Source: Protula sp. h YS-2021 (taxonomy: Eukaryota; Annelida; Polychaeta; Sabellida; Serpulidae). Taken from it: DNA of 64,000 nt. Below are positions 22,130 to 31,409 of the stretch, piece by piece. The notes beneath the pieces were generated by a model that saw nothing but the letters and a program-made list of their open reading frames with translations, did no database searches and had not been told where the DNA came from. Within the stretch, counting starts at the first letter, position 1, and every line of letters starts with the position of its first letter. The translations under genes were made by a program, and so were the position numbers. The DNA is taken from NCBI GenBank assembly GCA_949752745.1, contig OX457029.1, forward strand, positions 10,269,511-10,333,510. Reading direction: 5' to 3'.

Positions 22130-22720
22130 AAAATGCATTTAATTCGAATTTGGAAGCTACCCGAAAAGGGATGTTGGAGAGGTTGGGTTTTGACGATTCT
22201 AGTATTTACCGACATTTACACAATTTTACAAAAGTTTTTAAATTCCACCATTTCGGTATTTTTTTGTCATTTGCGAAAAAAAAAACAAAGTCTAGGTGGA
22301 GAAGCACCTAAAAAACTTTCGATTAAAATTTTATAACTATTTGAAAAAGTCTGAAAGAAATGAATGGTTTGACAATTCAGTTATTTACTACCATTTATTC
22401 TAGTTTTTGCCAAACTTTAAAGTTCCGCCATTGCGGCAGTCTTTGGCGAACCGCAAAAGAAAATACTAGCCTGTGGGCGAACCACTAGGGAACATCCCTG
22501 CGTAACATCTAAACGATTGGAGTAAAACTGTAGGAGGAGTAGCATTTTAAAAATGGGTCAAAACGGGCACAAAAAGTGCCGCCATTTTGTCAGTTTTTCG
22601 TCAATCGTCAAAAAAAGTAATAGTCCAGGTGGGGGACCACCCAGGGAACACTCCTGCGTAATATCAAAACGATTGGAGCAAAACTGCAGGAGCAGAAGCA
22701 TTTTAAAGAAAAAAGTTTAA
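22130..22720 (+). repeat. About 170-bp diverged repeat, three copies
   Basis: Shared blocks: CCGCCATTTTG/CCGCCATTGCGG, GTCAGTTTTTCGTCAA/GCAGTCTTTGGCGAA, GGGAACA-x-TCCTGCGTAA, AAACGATTGGAG, and AAAACTGTAGGAG before GCATTTTAAA. Non-coding. Confidence 0.7.
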
Positions 22721-23029
22721 CATACGCACATACATTCAAGACCCATATAGTGATACGACTAACCCAGTACGACAAAGTCGGCTGGGTTAAAAATACTTAC
22801 GTGGTTGTTTATATTTGCCCGTGTTCTTGTGTGGTTCCCAGAAGGCGTCATTTTAATGTCAATAGTGTTTTATGCTTTGTGTGTGTGTGTCAACGGAATT
22901 CTGCATATGCTACTTCACAACTTATCTTTCACTACTGCTTTGCATAATTCCGACTTGCATAGCTCAGAGGACTTGGCATACTTATAGACAATCATCAGGT
23001 CCCGGTAAAACCGCATATAGTTTTGATCT

Positions 23030-23625
23030 TGACATCAAAGTTCAAGGTCAAATTGAGGAAAAAATATTTTTCTAAACGTGTATTAATCACGAAAAGTGGC
23101 TATAATATGTGTTTGAATATATAACGTACTTCGTAGGGGGTAACGCTGAGACCTAAATCTTGACCTTGAGGGTCAAGGTCAAAGGTCACGTGACCTCGTG
23201 TACCGTTAACGATAGGCAAACTTTTTCTCAAAACGGGAGACAGAGCCATTTTGAGCTCATTTTCGACCCTTTCGGCCAAAACAACGTTACATAAGCGGTA
23301 CCTCGGTGACCTTGACCTCCTCTGACATGATCAAGGTCAAAAACCGGAAGGTGACCATTATCTCCAAAACTGTTAGAGATAGAGCGATTTTCAGCTTATT
23401 TTCGACCCTTTGGACTTTAAGACGTTATGTAAGAGGTACCTCAGGTGACCTTGACCTCCTTCGCCATGGTCAAGGTCAAAATCCGGAAGTTGTCCATTAT
23501 CTCGATAGGGCTTTTTTTCGACCCTTTAGGCCTAAAAGACATTATATAAGAGGTACCTCGGTGACCTTGACCTCCGTCATGGTCAAGGTCCAAAACCGGA
23601 AGTTGACCATTATCTCGAAAAAGGT
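23030..23625 (+). repeat. TGACCTTGACC repeat, four to five copies
   Basis: Unit of about 120-150 bp with GGTGACCTTGACCTCC, CATGGTCAAGGTCAAAA, CCGGAAGTTGACCATTATCTC, GATTTT-x-TTTTCGACCCTTT and GTTAT-x-TAAGAGGTACCTC blocks. Copies start near 23155, 23305, 23450 and 23565. TCAAGGTCA (extended nuclear-receptor half site) is inherent to the unit, and a DR1 (AGGTCAAAGGTCA) lies at 23176-23188. The open frames on both strands here are by-products. Confidence 0.85.
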
Positions 23626-23780
23626 AAGAAAACTGAATTGGATTATTTGTACCCAAAAGAGACAACATTATATTTACTTCGATGTCCTCGTTCAAGATAA
23701 TAATTCGGAAGCTGATAATTATGTCGAAACACTGAAAAATGTCTTTGACCAGATAGATTGCACCATTGCAAGTGGGTGCC

Positions 23781-23802
23781 ATTTCGCTACGTGTAGCGAA
23801 AT
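23781..23802. repeat. 22-bp hairpin ATTTCGCTAC-GT-GTAGCGAAAT
   Basis: Perfect 10-bp arms around a GT loop. The related words TTACGTGTAGCG and GTAGCGTAGG recur at about 25489. It sits between the TGACCTTGACC array and the next array. Confidence 0.85.
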
Positions 23803-23804
23803 TC

Positions 23805-24600
23805 GGTCTAGTTTTCTCAAAAATTCCGAAAAAAATCCCAAAATTTTCCAAGTCACTCAAAAAGCACAAGCCGTAGGCATTACCCCCTACAGACCGCTCA
23901 AACCAAAAATAAATGACATCTGATAACATCTGTAGGAGGAAATGTATTTCGAATTTTTTCTTCAAAAATTTCCCGATCGACTTAAAAGCACGAGCGATAT
24001 TCACGACCTCCTAATCATGTCTCACACCCAAGATAAATGATATCGGATCAAAACTGTAGAAGATGCACTTTGAGGTATTTTCTTCAAAAATTCCCCCCAA
24101 AATAAAAAATTCCCAACTCGAGTCAAAAAGCACAAGCCGCATGCCCAACCCACCCAGGGATGCCTCAAACCAAAAATAAATGAAATCGGATAAAAACGAT
24201 AGGAGGAAATGCATTTTGAAGGTTTTTCTTCAAAAATTTCCCAACAATACAAAAACTGTCTGATCGACTAAAAAAACAAAATGCCTCATACCCAAATAAA
24301 TGACAGCTAATAAAAACTGTAGGGAGGCAATGCATTTTGAAGTAGTTCTTCAAAAATTCCCCAAAAATAAAAAAAAATGTCCGATCGACTAAAAAAGTAC
24401 AAAGCCTATGCACGACCCCTTAGGGATGCCTCATACATAAATACATGACATCGAACCAAAAAGGTAGAAGATACATATTAAATTTTTTTCTTGAAAAATT
24501 TCCAAAAAATTAAAAAATCACCCCCATCGAGGAAAAAAGCATAAGGCGTATGCACGACCCCCTAGGGATAACTCACACCAAAAATAAACAAGTTATCAGT
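23805..24600 (+). repeat. About 140-bp tandem repeat, five to six copies
   Basis: Unit contains AAATAAATGACATC, GATAAAAACTGTAGGAGG, AAATGCATTTTGAA, TTTTTCTTCAAAAATT, CCCAAAA-x-TAAAAA, CGATCGACTAAAAAAG and CACAAGCCGTATGCACGACC. Copies begin near 23900, 24030, 24170, 24290 and 24440. The two or three minus-strand frames over it encode Phe-rich junk and vary with the unit. Confidence 0.85.
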
Positions 24601-24607
24601 GCAACTG

Positions 24608-24695
24608 ATGTCCCCCGCCACGAATTATGGTCGAATCGAAAAATAATGCGACGCCGCACAACTTCAACATATACATGTATATATTTTCACTGTAG
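24608..24695 (+). repeat. Dispersed repeat copy (partner at 44551-44632)
   Basis: The blocks GTCCCCCGCCACGAATTATG, TCGAATCGAAAAATAATGCG and ACTTCAACATATA are the reverse complement of 44551-44632, so this unit exists in both orientations in the window. Confidence 0.85.
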
Positions 24696-24696
24696 C

Positions 24697-25360
24697 AACC
24701 CATTGGGCCGACATGGCTCATTTATAATACCGACCTTTGTTGGTTCCAATACTTCTTACATGTAAAAGATTTCAACAATCGATCCAGAAATGTAGGCTTG
24801 ACTGTGTTAACAAACCCATTCAAATGAGTAAGGATTGGGAAAATTTGTGAAGTTCAGCTGGGCCAATGTCCTTGGGCCGACATGGCTGATTTACAATACC
24901 AACACTTGTTGATTTCAATACTATTTATAGTTAAGATACCTTGTCAATCGATGCAGAAATGTAGGCTTGAATGTGTTAACAAACTCATTCCAGCATGTAA
25001 GGGTTGTAAAAATTTCTGAAGTTCAGCTGGGCCAATGTCCCTGGGCCAACAGGGCTCTTTACAATACCGACCTTTGTTGGTTCCAATACTTCCTATATAT
25101 AAAAGACTTCAACAATCGATCCAGAAATGTAGGCTTGAGTTTGTTAACAAACTCATTCAAATGAGTAAGGATTGGGAAAATTTGTGAAGTTCTGCTGGAC
25201 CAATGTCCTTGGGCTGACATGGCTCATTTACGATACTGATCCTTGTTCGTTCCAGTACTACCCATATCTAGAATATCTTAACAATCGGTCGAAAAATGTA
25301 GGTTTGAGTGTGTTAACAAAAAAGGTGTCAACAGACGGACAGACAGACCCGAAAACTATA
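24697..25360 (+). repeat. About 170-bp tandem repeat, four copies
   Basis: Copies start near 24705, 24876, 25043 and 25211. Shared blocks: GGGCCGACATGGCTCATTTA, AATACCGACCTTTGTTGG, TTCCAATACT, ATCGATCCAGAAATGTAGGC, GTTAACAAACTCATT and GTAAGGATTGGGAAAATTTG. Another copy in the opposite orientation is at 51318-51475. The array ends with GGACAGACAGACCC at 25335. Confidence 0.88.
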
Positions 25361-25729
25361 GTCCCCCGGTGCGAGACTAATGACATCGCATCAAAATTGT
25401 AGGAGGAGATGCATTTTGAAACGAAATTTTACTAAATAAATAACTAACTAACGGACGCCGTCTGCAAACCGATGGGGAAACCCCAGCTTACGTGTAGCGT
25501 AGGCCGGGCTAAAAACCACGCAAGTGACGGATGTACCGAAAATCTATCACATAGCATAATCATTGTGTTCACGGACGACAGACAGACCGATAGCAATAGC
25601 CTTCAGCCAAATCGGCTGAGGGATAAAAGTATCTAAAAACAGCTTATAAGCCTTGAAATAAATGAAGAAAACATTAAAGGCGAAAAAGGTATAAATCTTT
25701 TTTAAAAGTACGGTCTCTTAACCTTGTAA

Positions 25730-25748
25730 CTCGCGCCAAAGGCGCGAG
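25730..25748. repeat. Hairpin CTCGCGCC-AAA-GGCGCGAG
   Basis: Perfect 8-bp GC-rich stem with an AAA loop. A second small hairpin of the same style (TCAGCC-x5-GGCTGA) lies at about 25602-25618. Both are near the right end of the composite element. Confidence 0.85.
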
Positions 25749-25789
25749 CAAATCTTGCTTATAACACAGCTAAAACTGTGCGTTTTGAA

Positions 25790-25891
25790 AAATGAACAGA
25801 AAAAGCAAAATGCAAAAAAAAGTATTAAAAAGTACGCTGGTAAAAAAAGTAAAATCCCAAAAAAAGTACAAATCTTTTTTAAAAGTACGGT
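25790..25891 (+). repeat. AAAAAAGTAC array, right end of the composite element
   Basis: AAAAAAAGTATT, AAAAAGTACGC, AAAAAAAGTAAAAT and AAAAAAAGTAC words, then TTTTTTAAAAGTACGGTGTGG running into the terminal repeat. Same orientation as the left-end array. Confidence 0.85.
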
Positions 25892-28800
25892 GTGGCAACC
25901 CTGGATTTGAGTTGTATCGTAAAGCTAGAATCAGTTCAGCTGCTCTTCAAACGGAAAACAAAACAAAAGATTTTAAGACGCAGTAAAAAGACCAGTTTCA
26001 TTTTAGCTGCTGGTGAAGTTTCAATTTCGCCTTCTGGGACGAAAATTATTACCTCAATATTCGGCCTATGCATAATTAAACAACTCCCATATTAATCACG
26101 TCACATAGTTACACCGTCGCATAACGAAAGCAGTGACAACATGAACATTATGCAGAAGCAAATGAAGCCTTTAGTTATTCTCAGAATTTTACATGACGGA
26201 CACAGACATTTTTAAAGCAATCTGCAGTGACGCAAAATTAGAACAAGAATGTCCGAGGACAATGAAAACAGTCGCAAAAAATAACACTTGTATTTTTTTT
26301 TTCAAATCTTACCTTTACTCTCTAAGACAGAGTTTCGATGCTTTTAAGGTTTGGTTAAACAGGTGCTGTCCACTTCGGTAACACCGATAGCCTTAATGAC
26401 AACAGCTTAAGTAAAAAGTTAACTTTCCATGTATCACAAGTGATTTGGTTACTCGGGCAAAAACAACTTGTTGCTACAGGCAAACACAAAAATATGGACC
26501 ACCCCCCCCCCCCCTCAAACTCAATCTCCATGGCAGCCCGCCTACTCGAAAACCTGCTTATTAAATCCGCACCTCTTCTATTTTTTTCTATTAAGAATAA
26601 TATCCTTGTAAAGGAACAGTAGACGGGGTCAGAAATCTAACCCAAATCACAAGCGACATGACATACAAGTGCAAAAGCTGAGAGCAGGAAACCCTTATAA
26701 TGTGACGAGTATTCATTTCAGTTTTAATCAATCAACCTCATTACATCACATTGCAGCCATTTACATTAATGAAAGGTGGCCTACTTTCAAGATTTAATTC
26801 AGCTATTTCACCATGACAATTTTCTTGTCACGGGACCCAAAGACGTGTTCTATTTTAAAACCTCTGTCTGTGTCAAACGATTAATTTTTAATGGAATTTA
26901 ATATCCTCACAAATACTATCACTGTCTCTAAAATAAATAAATAAATAAATCATAGGTCTTCACCTCAAATTACCTGACAATATTATTTTTCCTTCTGGGC
27001 AGTGGTCTCTGGGGGTGGGGGGAGGGTGGGTTAAAGCAGTGAGTATGTCAGTCCATGTACTTTACGTCTGTCTTTGTGTCCTGTACTGAATTGTTCTATA
27101 GGGGGGGGGGAGGGATCTCTCAAAATAAATATCTTAGAGCTTTCAAATGTTGCTGAGGGGTAAGATGTATAATTTAGTTATACTATGCTGTGTTGATTTC
27201 GGGAGAGGGGGGTGCGATCGAGAATAAATAGTATTGTGATGTACAAGTTACACGGAATCTGTGCAACAGCGTATTGCATGGACAAGTTACAAGGAGTCTG
27301 TGTAATCATACACTGCATGAAATTCTTGAGGAATTCGTTTTATGCTTAAACATTTAGTGATATTAAACAAACAAAAAAATTGTTCGAAAATGAAGAATGA
27401 CTGGTTGTTAAGATACGAAGGAAAATTTACAAGTTTACACGATACAAATCATTAATTACGAAATAGGTTAGTGTGAATAATCGGTTAATACGAAGTAAGC
27501 TGAACGGTCCCAATTATATATCCCATAATAATTTTAGCCAGAAATTTTATCGAGGGTGAAAGGGCAGCGTTCAAGAAAGTCCACTGGGGTTGTTTTTTTA
27601 TTTTGGCGTTGAGTCATGAGTTTATTTAAAATGAAGGTCCGTCGGTTAACTGACTTTTCATGGTGCATTTTTTGTGGGTTATAAGACTTGGAAAAACTAG
27701 TGTGTTTAAAGTAAAAAGTCTTCAAACACTTTTCCCCGTTTTTTTCTGGTGAATAAGTAGTGAAAATTGAATTGAAAAAGTTGTTAGAATAAGGATAGAA
27801 ATTTCTTCGGTTTTCTTCTTTTTTATAAAACCTTGTAGAATCCACCGTAAAGGCACAGATTTTCAGGAAAAATCAATTAAATATTCGACTTTGGTTCATT
27901 TTTATTTTGATTAACTGATTGTTATTGTATAACCGATTGCGACCACAACATTCTCGGATTTAATGCAACAAGTGAAATCGGTACAACGGTTAGAAAGTAA
28001 CTACACGAATGGATTAACTGCGTAGGCAAACATCAGAATGAATCTTTTTCGTTTCAAAAAAATTTTTCACCAGGCCTCTGTTGTGATATTGGCAAACTAC
28101 AGGTATATTCAAATTTCTTCTTTGTTTATTTTATTATTTATTTTTATTGTTGAAATGAAACTGAAGTGCGCTTGATTATCCTATTGCAAAAGAAATATCT
28201 GAGTGTGTGTGTGTGTGTTTTTTTTTTTGTTTTTTTTTTTGCTATTTTAGTTTTTTTGTTTTAATTTATTTATTCCAAATTGTTCGCGAGGTTTTCCTCG
28301 TAGTTTACTATTTAATTTATATTATTATCTCCTCCGCTACCAGTTTCAACAATTCGGGTTGTGTTCAAGTGACATAAATTGCAAGTATCAGCTCAACGCG
28401 TTGAGATCAACCGGTGCTAGTTCAACATGTATACCTAACGCCTTAAGGTCAACTATCTTTTTACAGGAAGTCTTATATTTTATACACACGACAAACAATA
28501 GCATAAAAGTCAACACAAGATAATTCCAATGACCAAAATAGTATTATATTCAAACAAATTTCAAATGACATGTTTTCAATGGCGACATCTTGATCAAAAA
28601 TTTGACCAAAAAACGACTTGAGGAATAAAAGAGGGATGTGTCTTGCAAATGTCACCATTTCTTTGTAATTTAAGAGCAACAGACATGTTAATTACCTAAA
28701 AGGCTTACGAATAACAGCACAAATTTAAATGAAACCTGCAATAAAATAGGCTCTCACAACATACGTAAACCTTAGTACGCAATTAGCAATTGTGTGTCAA

Positions 28801-28927
28801 ACAGACGCCTATACATCGAAAATAATAAAAAAAAAAAAACAATCATTTGATTCATAAGCAATTTTTTTCTGAAGGTCATTTTATACTAATTCAACTGAGG
28901 GTGCAAACTACCATCTAGTATATTTAC

Positions 28928-29126
28928 CCTTAGTGTTGGAGGACATTTGTGCTCTTCAACGTCAATTTCGTGACGTACAGGTCTCGTAGGGTCACCAGGA
29001 TGACAAGCAGACTGCGCAGTCATGGTGAAGTCCAAGTCTGACTCTATGAAATCGTCACGTGACACGTCTGACGTCACCAGACTGGATGGAATACTGGCTG
29101 GAGGTACAGCTTCGCCTATACGGTCC
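28928..29126 (-). CDS. Unnamed minus-strand gene, exon 3
   Basis: Minus-strand acceptor TTTTTTGCCACTTCCAG|G (29127) and donor AGG|GTAAAT (28927). The exon is 199 nt. It enters in phase 2, completes an Arg codon with exon 2, and runs 66 codons to a phase-0 end. The product is acidic and Ser/Asp-rich (a DVSRDDFIESDLDFTM block) with no recognisable fold. If the upstream intron is read through, an open frame extends to 29173, but the acceptor and phase fit make 29126 the better start. Confidence 0.75.
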
Positions 29127-29571
29127 CTGGAAGTGGCAAAAAAGTGACACTCGATGATTTTGATTAAACACAAGTGTCTTGTGCTAGTTTTTTAATTACG
29201 AATTGAAAAGAAAATTGAGATTTATATCTTTGGTGCTCATTACGAGACACATGCACCTTTTCTTGCAATTCTTAGTAAAGGAGTCATCAGGCATTGTTTA
29301 TAAATTATGCAAATTTTTATTTGCTCTTAATAGTTGTGTCAAAATGACACGGAAAGTGAAACACACAAGCTAGAAAAAAGTAATATATACCACTGGCCAG
29401 AAACCCAACCAAATAAAAGAAAATAATCCAAGCTGAAAGAACTTCCAGCTGATCCCTCCTTCTACAAGGGGAAAAATTTCATATGTGCATCTGAGTCTCC
29501 TATGGCAACAAGGAAAAAATCCGACTGTACATCTGAGTCTCACAACGTCCAGGAAGAAATTACCTGCTGAT

Positions 29572-29670
29572 TTCAAAAAAAAAAAAAGAAAAAAAAAAGA
29601 AAGAAAGAAAGAAAGAAAGAAAAATAGGCTAAACTCACATCAAGATGGGCGGGGGGGGGGGGGGGGGGGG
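29572..29670. repeat. GAAA microsatellite and poly-G run in intron 2
   Basis: An A/GAAA simple repeat at 29572-29624 and a G-run at about 29650-29670, inside intron 2 (29702-29127) of the minus-strand gene, about 30 bp from exon 2's donor. Long homopolymers here may be inexactly sequenced. Confidence 0.9.
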
Positions 29671-29702
29671 CTGGGGGTAGAATCAAAACACCTATTTTAT
29701 AC

Positions 29703-29868
29703 CTGAAATTCGATATCAGCTGACCCGGGGTGCGGCCAGGGGTCGTGCTTTGACTCAAGTGCGCCCCTGGGGATCTGAATGACAACCTCAAATACCCTTC
29801 TGGAATAATCCGCCGTCTACAGGGTGATTTTATACCGTACATTTGAAACACTGGGGTCTTATGCACTC
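29703..29868 (-). CDS. Unnamed minus-strand gene, exon 2
   Basis: Minus-strand acceptor TTGTTTTCCTCTTTAG|G (29869), a strong polypyrimidine tract, and donor TTTCAG|GTATAAA (29702). The exon is 166 nt. Entering in phase 1 from exon 1 it gives an open frame of 55 codons and exits in phase 2, exactly what exon 3 needs. The product is basic and Pro/Ser-rich, with CDK-like Ser/Thr-Pro sites (KSP, RSP, TTPGRTPG) and an Arg cluster (CRRRI). I do not recognise the family. Confidence 0.78.
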
Positions 29869-30707
29869 CTAAAGAGGAAAACAAATGCTTGATTCTTAAT
29901 GCATGCATTTAATAACGTATAGCGAAAGAACTACAGTATTTGCACAAAAAACAGCGGCTTTTAAAAAACTGAAGACTAAACGGAAATTAGGCCAATGTAT
30001 GATGACGTTTTGATAAAAAACAATTGATTCTTACCGCATTTAGAAGGCTGAAAACACAATATTTATGCAGTTTGTTGACTATTAAATATCATAACATTTT
30101 TCTTCACTTTTCTGATGTAAGCGAAAGAAAATCGCTTGTTTCTTTTGATTCATTTTTACATATTTCCTTATAAGTGAGAGGGCAATGCCACTTTCCTTTT
30201 CTAAAATGGCAACCTTCCAAACTTCCCGTTTATTGTTCTATCTTCACACAGAAGTACGGCAAAAAACTTGACCAATCACAGCAAGAATTGCGACCACAAT
30301 TTATATTTCAACATTGACATTTTTGACTACCATTTTGACAATTTTTTTCAACACATAGCTAACATAAAATCTATCAAATGATCTTATAAGGAAAGGCTTA
30401 AATGATCAGAAGTTTTTCGAAATAGTGTAGCAAAGCTCCGAATTATTACGAAATTAATGACTGCCACTAAGCCAATAGTCACAGATGATTATAAAACAAT
30501 AATTATTGCCTTAATGACAATCACACTACATTTGACAGCAACGCATCCAAAGACATCAGAACGTTTAGCTTCGAAAAACATCAAGCACGGAAAATTTGTT
30601 TTACAAGTTATATCCATTTTTTAGCAGTCACAGCATACCTTGGATCAAAGCTTGCATAATCTTGATGGTGTTTAACAAGCGATTGCTGACAATAATTAAG
30701 CTTTTAC

Positions 30708-30870
30708 CTGTATGATTCAGCTCTTTTCTCTTCCGTTTCTTTGGAGCTAAGGGTGTTTTGACGGTCACTCCGTGGTTCGAAGTCGGGCTAGTATAGGGCT
30801 TTTGCATCCAGTTAGAGACCCTGCCTGCCGGGCTTTTATATGGAACCATGAATTTCCCCACAGCAGACAT
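30708..30870 (-). CDS. Unnamed minus-strand gene, exon 1 (start)
   Basis: ATG at 30870 with an in-frame TGA six codons upstream, which fixes it as the first ATG. 54 codons plus one base, then the donor G|GTAAAAG (30707). The peptide begins MSAVGKFMVPYKSPAGRV and holds several S/T-P sites and the NLS-like cluster PKKRKRK (residues 43-49). An acceptor-like TTCATTTTCCAG lies about 22 nt upstream of the ATG, so an untranslated exon further out is possible. With exons 2-5 the gene gives at least 249 residues: a basic, disordered, proline-directed-phosphosite-rich N-terminus and a C-terminal coiled coil. A nuclear, cell-cycle-regulated protein is a reasonable inference but no family is claimed. Confidence 0.78.
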
Positions 30871-31039
30871 AATGCCAAGTATCTTTCACCTGGAAAATGA
30901 ACATTATAGAAGGAGGTAAATGTTGCAAATCTCCAGCTAACACCGATTCAGTGGCTACTAAGGGCTGGAACGGGCCCACAGTTTTGGAAATATGCAAAAT
31001 TTGGAAGCAGTCCAATCAAAATTGTATCCGACGAAGCAT

Positions 31040-31215
31040 TTTCAGGGTTCAGATTCCGCGGTCGCCCGTGGCGACCAACTTTTGGTTCGGGCGACCAACT
31101 TTTTCGAGTTGGTCGCCGGAGTGGCGACTAACTTTTTTCTCTGGGTATTTTCAGGTAAATTTTGCAAAAATTGCGCCGGACGACTAACTTTTTAAAGTTG
31201 GTCGCCCGAAGGGGG
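31040..31215. repeat. GGCGACCAACTTT foldback repeats
   Basis: Inverted and direct copies of GGGCGACCAACTTTT and AGTTGGTCGCC, several able to pair with one another. Non-coding, just upstream of the minus-strand gene's first exon. Confidence 0.75.
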
Positions 31216-31409
31216 ACCAGAAAAATGTACGAAATCTCAACTCTGATTTTGAAAATCAGCTGCCAAACATATTTCATATGCTGTCATTCAGCTACTTTGT
31301 GACGGGTCACAAAAATTTGAAGAGAGACCAGCCATTGGAAAAAAAAATTTTCTGTGGGAGAAAAAGCATTTTGAAAACTGGCTAAAACTACAGCCTCAGA
31401 GAGATACGA

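Larger units (their letters stand above)
21412..25903. mobile_element. 4,492-bp non-coding element with 12-bp TIR and 6-bp TSD
   Basis: The left end CAGGGTTGCCAC (21412-21423) is the exact reverse complement of the right end GTGGCAACCCTG (25892-25903). Directly outside both lies GATTTG (21406-21411 and 25904-25909), a 6-bp direct repeat as expected for a target-site duplication. CAGGG-type termini are common in hAT-like elements, but those usually make 8-bp duplications, so I leave the superfamily open. The interior has no transposase. It is a series of separate tandem arrays, listed as their own features. A-rich AAAAAAGTAC arrays lie next to both ends in the same orientation. Confidence 0.72.
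21071..28927 (-). other. Intron 3 of the unnamed minus-strand gene
   Basis: 7.86 kb between the exon 3 donor (GTAAAT at 28927) and the exon 4 acceptor. More than half is the composite element 21412-25903. The remainder (25910-28927) holds a 22-bp AAAT microsatellite at 26929-26950, G-rich runs near 27010, 27100 and 27206, a two-copy repeat at 27236-27320 (ACAAGTTACA-x-GGA-x-TCTGTG blocks), and GT/T runs near 28205. No other exon is seen. Confidence 0.65.

Noticed and set aside
23306..24004. Overlapping 187-205-codon frames on both strands
   Set aside because: They run through TGACCTTGACC-type and CGATCGACTAAAA-type repeats. The peptide repeats with the DNA unit, and there are no splice signals or domains.
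27534..27845. 103-codon minus-strand frame
   Set aside because: A-rich lysine/asparagine product with no family resemblance. Lies in intron 3 of the minus-strand gene without splice signals.
29640..29675. G-quadruplex promoter element
   Set aside because: A single long G-run in an intron beside a GAAA repeat. Homopolymer length is unreliable and there is no regulatory context.
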